Made by a program: the position numbers and the translations under genes. A stretch of 64,000 bases of DNA from positions 806,001-870,000 of the forward strand of contig JAKUDP010000011.1 of assembly GCA_022570795.1 (NCBI GenBank), given 5' to 3'. Below, in pieces: positions 57,316-64,000 of this stretch (positions are counted from its first letter, which is position 1; the number at the start of each line of letters is the position of its first letter). Below the pieces are notes generated by a model. That model saw nothing but the letters and a program-made list of their open reading frames with translations, ran no database searches and was not told where the DNA came from. Origin of the DNA: Sphaerulina vaccinii. Lineage: Eukaryota; Ascomycota; Dothideomycetes; Mycosphaerellales; Mycosphaerellaceae.

Positions 57316-57939
57316 TTAAACCAAATTCCTTGTCATCCTCCACTGACAGAACGGCGTCTCTCTTTCCGCCACATAAGAGTCTTTCCACTCTTTGATCGGC
57401 TTACTAGTATCAACAAGCACCATACTACCTCCAATACACAATGCACCACCACAGCAGGCGAATAAGTCTCCAATCGCGAAACCAAGTTTCATCTCAATAA
57501 GCGCCTGCTTATTCTTAACGTCCTTCGTCGGAATATCGGTATACAAGAGACTGAAATGTGGGCGATATTCTCCACTTTTGAGAGCTGGCAGACCGGCTGC
57601 TTCTCTGCACGTCGCAGCGAACTTATGGAGGTTCGCGTCATCTTTTAGTGCGATGTTCATCTTTCGGAAGAATGGATCCTCGGGTTGAACTTCGTCCAGT
57701 TCCAATTTGACTTCATTGTGCTGAGATCTGTATTCAGAACAGTCTATGCTATCGAGCCATTCTTGAGGAGACTTGCCCTCTGGGAGTTCGATTCCAGATG
57801 TGATTGTGACATGAGGAGGGAAGCTCTGAATCTGGTCTGGTGAAAGGAAGATGTTTGGAACAGTCTCCGAGATGAGTTCTTGAGCGGTCTTTTCGAACGG
57901 GTTGCCTTTGCGCAGGACGAACCAGAGTGATAGTGGCAT
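57316..57939 (-). CDS. CPD1: 2',3'-cyclic-nucleotide phosphodiesterase, CPD1-like (207 aa)
   Basis: Member of the 2H phosphoesterase superfamily. The yeast homologue Cpd1 hydrolyses ADP-ribose 1'',2''-cyclic phosphate made during tRNA splicing. The start MPLSLWFVLRKGNPFE is the conserved N-terminus; upstream in-frame codons (to 58173) look unconserved. The two catalytic motifs are HVTI (in SFPPHVTITSGI) and HFSL (in YRPHFSLLYTDIP), the HxT/SxL pair of the family. GAL-ALC-GGSMVLVDTS near the end is the C-terminal strand. Length is close to Cpd1. The last 15 residues (AERETPFCQWRMTRNLV) look atypical and may be altered by an unseen terminal intron. Confidence 0.85.
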   Translation of the reverse strand: MPLSLWFVLRKGNPFEKTAQELISETVPNIFLSPDQIQSFPPHVTITSGIELPEGKSPQEWLDSIDCSEYRSQHNEVKLELDEVQPEDPFFRKMNIALKDDANLHKFAATCREAAGLPALKSGEYRPHFSLLYTDIPTKDVKNKQALIEMKLGFAIGDLFACCGGALCIGGSMVLVDTSKPIKEWKDSYVAERETPFCQWRMTRNLV

Positions 57940-58291
57940 GATGGGTGAGTTGCTGACTGGTACAGGCTTATCACTTCGAATAGCTTGTGGCGGATGTCTG
58001 ATGGAGGAAGGTCTGGAAGTTGGAGGTGTTCTCGACTCTCGGTATCGGATTTCCGGGTCAAGGGGATCACCAGCATGCGTATCAAAATAGATCGTTGTAT
58101 AGTCGACTCTGTATAAAAACACCTTCATGAGAACAATCGGACTTGAGTAGGCTCTGTGTACGATGTTTTCCAAGTACTGAGGAACCAGTACCCGCCTGAT
58201 AATTCAATCACACCACTAGAAGCATGCCTTCTACATTGATCACTTCTGTTTTCCCGATCCAGTAGACTTTCACCTATGCCAACGAGACATC
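57940..58291. other. Intergenic
   Basis: Short spacer containing the CPD1-like promoter and the 3' flank of the micro-exon gene. Confidence 0.35.
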
Positions 58292-60219
58292 TTACAACAA
58301 GACGATGTCTAGGCCATCTCTCGAAAATTGCTTCATCTGTCTCGTGTCTCTCCTCGCCTCTCGAAACACCTTCTCCAAATCACGTTTAGCGCTGTTTCGA
58401 CTAGGCGGTGTCCCAGGACAGTCGCCATTATCGTAGATGCACATGGTTCCGCCACTCTCACAAATATCGAATTCATCATAGGCACACCTTAAGCCAGAAG
58501 GGCAATCTGCATTCGAGCGGCAACTTGAGCATTGAGCCGCGTCCCAGCAGAATGCTTGATTGGTATCCGAAACATCTACAGCGCAAGCACAATTGCCAGA
58601 GCCGACGCCCCCGCAGAAATTGTTCTGAGCAGAAGTGCAGGATGTAGGCGCTGGTGCCATTGTAGTAGTCGTGGTTGTAGTCGTGGTCGTCTGGTACTGA
58701 TGTCAGTGTCCTGTCTCCAAGCAGAATCGATAACTCTGCAGAGATGATGCTAGACTTACAGTCGTGGTAGTTGGAGTCGTGGTCGTAGTGGTCTGTTACC
58801 CGATTAGCGTTCTTCTTGACCGGCAGATGCTCTATCTCAGGAATTTTAGCTTAATCTCACAGTTGTGGTAGTAGGAGTTGTTGTAGTGGTGGTCTGTCAC
58901 TGTTGTTAGTGTCTGATGCAGCTCCGAACCTTTGCTGGTAGCACGAGATACGCACAGTCGTAGTAGTTGGAGTTGTTGTCGTAGTCGTCTATCTTCGGTC
59001 AGAGATGCCCCCCTCTACCCAATCCGTTTGTGAGCTTACAGTAGTAGTGGTCGTGGTAGGCGTAGTTGTCGTCGTCGTGGTCTGCCACCAACATCAGCCA
59101 TTATTCTATCAATCATGCACCATTCATAAATCATGCGACTTGTACCGTAGTCGGAGTTGTTGTAGTGGTAGTCTGTCGCTATCATCAGTGTCGATTACAT
59201 CTTCCAACTTTCGTCGACAACTCGAATCACGTACAGTCGTAGTAGTTGGCGTTGTTGTGGTTGTCTGTCTTCGATCAGCAATATTTCCCGCAAGTCGATC
59301 TCGTTCGCGAGCTCACAGTAGTAGTGGTAGTGGTAGGGGTCGTTGTCGTTGTCGTGGTGGTCTGTCACTAACGTCAGCCATCTTGTGCACTGTTCGTAAC
59401 TGGTGAGAGTCGTACTGTGGTAGTAGGAGTGGTCGTAGTTGTGGTCTGTTCGCCCCGTTAGTTATGGAACGTATTGATCGAGTCACAGCGAGGTTCCTAC
59501 AGTGGTTGTTGGTGTAGTGGTAGTGCTAGGAAGCTATCAGTACTTGTCGCTTTGGTAACCAGACTCATGCCTCTGAACTCACGTCGTAGTAGTAGTAGTG
59601 GTCTGCCGAGTGTCAGCTATGGCAATACATCATGTTAACATGCTGGAGACTTACCGTTGTCGTCGGCTTAGTAGTTGTACTAATGCAATGTCAGTACACA
59701 GTGAAGCAGGCCATCCATTCATTTCAGCTTACGTAGTGGTCGTTGTGGTTGGCTTGGTCGTCGTGCTGTGTGGTCGGTCAACTTATGATGCTAGAGAAGC
59801 GGAAGTGACTCTCACGTGGTGGATGTGGTGCAGCTCGTGCTCTTGGACTTTGTGGTCGTGTATGGTGTACTTGGGCATGGACAAGCTCGATCGTAGAACT
59901 TGTACGGCGAGTACTTTCCAGGTTTCACGGTCTGATCGATGTTCGTGCAGTACAGGGCGCAGCTGTTCGTACCAACGGAGTAGGCCTTGCAGTCCGATCG
60001 CTTTTTGCACAACGCGGAGCACTTAGAGACACTGTACGATCCTTGGAATCTGTCGACAGATTGGTAGCCCTGCTTCTTGTATCCTGGCACTCCGCACTGT
60101 GGAGCTGATCTGGTCTCGAGGTGCCCAATGTCCTGTGAGTCGGCAGCACGCAGATCGACAGGATTGGCCAAAGCGGTCAATGCAGGCAGGCCTATGGCCA
60201 GAACTTGGAGGAAACGCAT
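58292..60219 (-). CDS. Secreted modular protein built from 12 Thr/Pro micro-exons (392 aa, 14 exons)
   Basis: Exon 1 (60219-59816) encodes signal peptide MRFLQVLAIGLPALTALA and a PAN/apple-like Cys domain (CGVPGYKKQGYQS to YKFYDRAC). Exons 2-13 are 33, 25, 20, 25, 30, 45, 30, 27, 42, 33, 33 and 33 nt and encode almost only Thr with one Pro (or Lys-Pro) each. Their ranges are 59733-59765, 59655-59679, 59583-59602, 59501-59525, 59416-59445, 59317-59361, 59235-59264, 59146-59172, 59040-59081, 58956-58988, 58861-58893 and 58760-58792. Introns are 50-69 nt, all GT-AG. Exon 14 (58690-58292) adds a second Cys-rich domain (CGGVGSGNCACAVDV, CSSCRSNADCPSGLRC) and a basic helical tail. The exons sum to 393 codons. 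From exon 6 on, every junction is phase 0. Probably an O-glycosylated wall or extracellular protein; partner unknown. Confidence 0.85.
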
Positions 60220-61365
60220 GGTGCTCTTGGTAGCAACGATGGAGGAAAAACCAGAGCGTACCTTTGTCTGCAGGAGCCTGCCATCGCGGCAGATATAGAT
60301 GTCGCTGATCGTCCTGAACTGCCCGAGATTGTGTTATGCACGACAGCCACGAGGATCTGGAGACAGCCATAGTGCGAAGGCTATAGCTGTAGTCGCGAAT
60401 CTTCTCGGCTGTAAGCGATGCTCGCTAGGAGAGAATCTTGAGCGCAAGCTGCGATGATATGGCGTTCTCGTGCTCTCGTAAGGCGCGTTGCTCTCGAGAC
60501 TATGGCATGGTACTTCATGCTATACCACATCCTGTAGATCAAGATCATATAGCATGGACGATGAGAATGTATTAGTCTGTACCGCATCGCGGCATGTTTT
60601 AGGTTTGAAATTGGGCCTTATACCAAACAGGAGGTGAACTAGTCCTCTTTTGAGCGTCGAAGCTACTCGTGGCTGGCTGGGCAGTATCGAAGGCGTGTAA
60701 CTTTTCCTTCTCGCCTATGCTTGAATCTTTGGTACGCCCCGCACGTGGCCGGGGAGATCACAAATGTCTGAGCCGTTGTGCTTTTCCTTCTGTTCAACTT
60801 GACGGTTGTTCTTGAGCCTGCGGCGTTGTTGGCTACATCGATTGATCCTAGCAGTCTTCACAGCATCGGGCCTTCTCTACCCAGGCTTCTGAGACTACGA
60901 GTGCGATCGGGCGGATGGTGGTTTGGCAGATGACTGGACACGGTTCAGAGAGACTTGTTGATGATGGAGTTGTCTAGAAGCTGGGGTTTTGTGAAAGGAG
61001 TGAAGCAAGTTCGCAAAGCTTGGCATTAAAAACATCCGATATCGGAGATGTGCTGAACATCTCGCTGACCACTTCCAACAACATCACACAAACTGATGAG
61101 TGGAACGAAGGGGTAGACTCTGCCATGATGGTGATGGCACAGCCCACTCAAGACTACGACATATCTCAGGCGCACGATCTATACAGTCTTTGATCACTCA
61201 ATCACATATCAGTCAAGAGCCTGCCACCACTCGGAATCCGAAAGATGCAAAAGTGAACCTCGAAATAACAAGACCAGTGGCTTGGTACACTGTCCTTCTG
61301 GGCGAGCTTCCTTTTCTCAAACATAAAGCATTGGGCCAAAAGACAGGATATCATATGCAATAAAG
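60220..61365. other. Intergenic
   Basis: Promoter side of the micro-exon gene and flank of the repeat array. No gene recognised. Confidence 0.4.
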
Positions 61366-61523
61366 GCAAAACAATCGCCACCGAGCTCCTCCATTGTACG
61401 CATATCTAAATATGCTCAAGGGCTCCGGCGCCTCTACACACAAGATGATTATATACACTTTCTACGAGCATCAGCATAGCTAACGACTTACTTGTCCCAC
61501 CACTAGACCACGGACAACTGTTG
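61366..61523 (-). ncRNA. tRNA-like tandem repeat unit 1 (of 5)
   Basis: On the minus strand it begins CAACAGTTGTCCG, followed by A-box TGGTCTAGTGG, GTAAGTCGTT, a GATGCTCG motif (weak B-box position) and body, and ends GGTGGCGATTGTTTTGC. The ends are complementary (CAACA-xTCG with CGATTGTT), closing a stem, and TTTT sits at the 3' end. No protein frame is shared with the other units. Confidence 0.5.
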
Positions 61524-61593
61524 CGAAGTCAAAGGATAACATGATGGGTAGATGTCAACTTCGTGTACGATCCTAGCAAAAGAAGGACCAAAA

Positions 61594-61749
61594 GCAAAAC
61601 AATCGCTACCGAGCTTCTCTAGCGTATGCGTACTCACGCATGCTACAGGACTCCAGGGCTCTTACACACAAGATAGTAACGCACTTGATTCGAGCATCAG
61701 CTATGCCAACGACTCACTGATCTTACCACTAGACCAAGGGCGACTGTTG
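61594..61749 (-). ncRNA. tRNA-like tandem repeat unit 2
   Basis: Best internal promoter of the array: TGGTCTAGTGG matches the A-box, and GCTCGAATCA, about 40 nt downstream, resembles the B-box. A short D-arm-like helix (GGTC/GATC) can form. It ends GCGATTGTTTTGC. Confidence 0.55.
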
Positions 61750-61821
61750 CAAAGTCAAACAAGAACATCATACATAGATGCTACTTCCGCGTGTGACCAG
61801 AGCAAAAGGACTGTCAGAACA

Positions 61822-61976
61822 GCAAAACAATCGCTTCGGGAGCGATCTGGCGCGCATGCCCTCAAATCCTCGATAAGCCAAATGACTTGAAGTGGGAGTG
61901 AGGAACTCTACACTAATCAAGCATCAGCATGGCTGACGACTTACTGCTTCTACCACTAGACCACGGACGATTGTTG
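61822..61976 (-). ncRNA. tRNA-like tandem repeat unit 3
   Basis: Same layout: CAACAATCGTCCG, TGGTCTAGTGG, GTAAGTCGTC, CTGATGCTTGATTA, body, GCGATTGTTTTGC. The terminal complement CAACAATCG/CGATTGTT is perfect in this unit. Confidence 0.5.
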
Positions 61977-62060
61977 AAGAAGTGACATTGCTAACAGCAC
62001 ATATATGCCAATTTAACCTCAGCTCTGCACTTACATATTAGCAAAAAGACATCGAGGGAA

Positions 62061-62212
62061 GCAAAACAATCGCACTGCCAAGCAGGTTCACCAGGGGCGA
62101 CACTGACGCATTGAAGCCTTGTGACTTCGAGCGTTTGTGGTTCCAGTGTGTCTCAAGCATCAGCATTACTGATGACTTACTGCTCTTTCCACTATACCAC
62201 TGACGACTGTTG
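62061..62212 (-). ncRNA. tRNA-like tandem repeat unit 4
   Basis: CAACAGTCGTCAG, TGGTATAGTGG, GTAAGTCATC, CTGATGCTTGAGACA, body, GTGCGATTGTTTTGC. The upstream flank carries GTTAAGTTGGCATATA, also seen in variant form before unit 3. Confidence 0.5.
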
Positions 62213-62287
62213 AATATACGATATTGTTAATCGTATGTATATGCCAACTTAACTCTAGGATGATCTTAGCAAAAGAGCAAAAGGGAG

Positions 62288-62434
62288 GTAAAACAATCGC
62301 CCTGTTACAAGCGGTGCTCAGTCCACCATACTCTACGAACAACTCGTACAGACGGGAGAGGCTATCGTTGGTGATCAAGCATCAGCTACGCCAACGACTT
62401 ACTGATCTTTCCGCTAGACCATTGACGACTGTTG
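62288..62434 (-). ncRNA. tRNA-like tandem repeat unit 5
   Basis: CAACAGTCGTCAA, TGGTCTAGCGG, GTAAGTCGTT, CTGATGCTTGATCA, body, GGGCGATTGTTTTAC. Start-to-start spacing across the array is 228, 228, 239 and 227 bp, so it arose by tandem duplication and has since diverged. Confidence 0.5.
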
Positions 62435-62624
62435 AGAACCGAGAAATGAACCTGCATATGAATGCGTATTGCTGTTATCCTTTCACTGTACATATCGAAC
62501 TTTGCTGTTTGGGTATCTGTTTCTGACATTGCTGTACAACTTTTATCTCTTCTCACTTTTGTCCGTTCTCTGTCGAGTATGGTCATTCAACTCTTCTCTG
62601 GCGCTGTATGTTGACTGAGGCATC

Positions 62625-64000
62625 CTATAGTGCCCAAGCAACAGCACCCAACAATGCCATGCCACCAACACTCCAGACAACACTCTTTCTCTGCCCCGCA
62701 GAACCCTGGGTACTCGTCGTCGTAGCAGCAGCAGTAGTAGCCGAAGTGCTGCTCATGCTACTGGTCGTGCTCATCTCCGATGAACTACTTCGTGTGCTTG
62801 TCCTCGTCACCACAGTCGGCACACTCTCACTCGTACTAGTGGTAACAGACAACAGCGTCTGTCCACTCCCATAAGTACTCTGCACCAGGCTTGCCGTACT
62901 GTCTCCACTCGCAATTCCCAGCACACCACTTTCTCCCAGCGTATACGTCTTCCCGCTCACAGTCGCCTCGTCTCCGCCCACTGTAACAGTAGGTCCACCT
63001 CCAATAGCCAGAGCATTGGTATTCGCAGTCGGGACAGCAGCTGTCACAGTGTATCCATCGCCTGTGAGGACGATTACTGTGCCAATTGTTGCAAGAGAGG
63101 GAATCACGCCGCCGTTGATGGCTGTTGCTGTTGGTGCGCCTCCGCCGCCTGCGATTGTTGGAGTTGCCATAGTGTTCTCTGTGTTGTCGTTCGGATCGTT
63201 GTACGAAGGTGGTGAGTCGGTAGCTTTTGTATTGCTATTTCCGGATGCGGTATACTGGGAAGTCCTGCTGACGTCTGTTACAGACAAAGAATGCGACAAA
63301 GGAAATGTCTCGCCACTTTCTGCGAAGGTTGACAGCGCTGCTGTTAGTATAGAAAAAGCAGCTGCACCTGCAAGATGTGGATCGACATCTGTTGTATAGG
63401 GAGAAGACATGGTGTTGTCATCGTTGGCGCCGCCTGTGGGCGCGTGCGTAGACGCGTCGGCTGGCTCGGCTGACGATGGAGGATCGTAGCTGAAAGCCAA
63501 AGAAGAAGCTTGGTCGTGTGCACCTCGTGTGGCTGTGCGCGATATTTCGCTATTGGCAGCTGTCACGGCGCCTTTCGTATTCTGAGCTGTTTGTGTGTTG
63601 TCTGGAGCTACATTTTGCGGTTCGTTCGTATTTGAGCTGTCCAGCTCCGACGCTTGTGTTTCGTGTTCTGCGTCAGCAGGCTGAGACGACGTATCAGGAT
63701 CGTAGCTATAATGTACTGTGGACGAGACATCCTGGGTCACGGCTGGCTGCGAAGCGCTTGCAACAGGCGTGTCCGCAGAAGGCGAATTGGTTGCCTGCAC
63801 ATTGCTGGTTGTTGTCTGCCCAGCGACTGGACTAGCCAGCGTCGCCTCCGGACTTGCAGCAGTCGTTTTCTTCGCGACAGGCAAAGTAGCACTCGCTGCA
63901 ACGTGAGCAGGCTGCAAGGCGATAGGTGGATCGAACCATACGTTTGCCAAATTCTCATTCCAGAAGCTGCATGTCGACCACTCCGGCACCATGTCTCGGA
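62625..64000 (-). CDS. Ser/Thr-rich GPI-anchor-type cell wall protein (partial, 5' end beyond window)
   Basis: The frame is open to the window edge, so the N-terminus is missing. The first visible conserved block is MVPEWSTCSFWNENLANVWFDPPIAL, matching the WSTC...DPP-AL segment found in fungal wall and adhesin-like proteins. About 330 residues of Ser/Thr/Pro/Ala-rich sequence with two approximate repeats follow (YSYDPDTSSQPADAE / FSYDPPSSAEPADAS). Then comes a beta-rich region (GTVIVLTGDGYTVTAAVP; GGPTVTVGGDEATVSGKTYTLG) of a type frequent before GPI signals. The end is a Ser/Thr tract and a hydrophobic tail (VVWSVGGMALLGAVAWAL), a GPI-attachment signal. Predicted to be linked to plasma membrane or wall glucan. 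Upstream partners lie outside the window. Confidence 0.8.
   Translation of the reverse strand, partial: RDMVPEWSTCSFWNENLANVWFDPPIALQPAHVAASATLPVAKKTTAASPEATLASPVAGQTTTSNVQATNSPSADTPVASASQPAVTQDVSSTVHYSYDPDTSSQPADAEHETQASELDSSNTNEPQNVAPDNTQTAQNTKGAVTAANSEISRTATRGAHDQASSLAFSYDPPSSAEPADASTHAPTGGANDDNTMSSPYTTDVDPHLAGAAAFSILTAALSTFAESGETFPLSHSLSVTDVSRTSQYTASGNSNTKATDSPPSYNDPNDNTENTMATPTIAGGGGAPTATAINGGVIPSLATIGTVIVLTGDGYTVTAAVPTANTNALAIGGGPTVTVGGDEATVSGKTYTLGESGVLGIASGDSTASLVQSTYGSGQTLLSVTTSTSESVPTVVTRTSTRSSSSEMSTTSSMSSTSATTAAATTTSTQGSAGQRKSVVWSVGGMALLGAVAWAL

Noticed and set aside
56912..57388. 158-codon minus-strand frame overlapping the phosphodiesterase 3' end
   Set aside because: No motif and no splice pair linking it; treated as chance.
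61366..62434. Reading the five repeat units as complete tRNA genes
   Set aside because: A-box and part of the acceptor fit, but no T arm with matching stem and no consistent anticodon arm could be formed, even with intron removal.
61366..62434. CRISPR array
   Set aside because: The units are diverged, about 228 bp apart and in a fungal genome; no short identical repeats with unique spacers.
61366..62434. C/D-box snoRNA cluster (GCTGATGCT resembles box C)
   Set aside because: The last base of box C is wrong, and no box D (CTGA) sits near the 3' end in all units.

Overview
The window is nuclear DNA of a filamentous ascomycete. Genes are compact, introns are mostly 45-75 nt with GT-AG ends and CTRAC-like branch sites, and the gene set is fungal: NIT4-type Zn2Cys6 factor, SPX-VTC, Nup133, GH71, MEP/AMT and 2EXR/F-box-like proteins. 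The small secreted Cys-rich and Thr-rich proteins suggest a dothideomycete, but that placement is inference. All gene models were built by hand from the reading frames and splice signals; wherever exon lengths were counted, they sum to whole codons.

Layout. 0-11 kb: a glycosyltransferase-like fragment, glutathione reductase (-), a NIT4-like transcription factor (-), then about 3.8 kb with no recognisable gene. 11-19 kb: secreted carboxylesterase (-), M28-like peptidase (+) with a broken or unusually spliced N-terminus, an orphan gene (-), and a secreted Cys-rich repeat protein (-) whose repeat unit includes an intron. 19-35 kb: housekeeping block with Nup133 (-), a histidine-phosphatase family enzyme (-), a large membrane protein (+), an F-box protein (-), an R3H-SUZ RNA-binding protein (-) and a zinc-knuckle/RS protein (+). 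37-47 kb: VTC5-like SPX protein (+), a broken GH71 alpha-1,3-glucanase (-), a secreted orphan (+), a 2EXR-like protein (+) and a SET protein (-). 48-58 kb: a small orphan (-), MFS sugar porter (+), ammonium transporter (+), SDR (-), a tRNA-Leu gene (+), a hypothetical protein (-) and a cyclic phosphodiesterase (-). 58-64 kb: a secreted protein built from 12 Thr/Pro micro-exons (-), a five-copy array of tRNA-like repeats (-), and the 3' part of a GPI-anchor-type Ser/Thr-rich wall protein (-) running off the window.

The most unusual feature is the tRNA-Leu(AAG) gene at 55078-55334. Removing three GT-AG segments of exactly 52 nt each, plus a 22-nt intron at the canonical 37/38 site, leaves a fully paired class II tRNA-Leu. 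All three segments carry a branch-like motif about 10 nt before the AG. This looks like spliceosomal-type introns inside a tRNA gene. Two protein genes in the same window also show unusual intron behaviour: duplicated 59/60-nt introns that read as protein repeats, and a run of 20-45-nt exons between 50-69-nt introns. The array at 61366-62434 looks like five Pol III-type units with A-box and B-box-like motifs and T-run ends.

Genes that could relate functionally are the nitrogen set (NIT4-like factor, ammonium transporter) and the wall or extracellular set (GH71, carboxylesterase, phosphatase, M28-like protein, secreted Cys-rich proteins). They do not form an obvious metabolic gene cluster.
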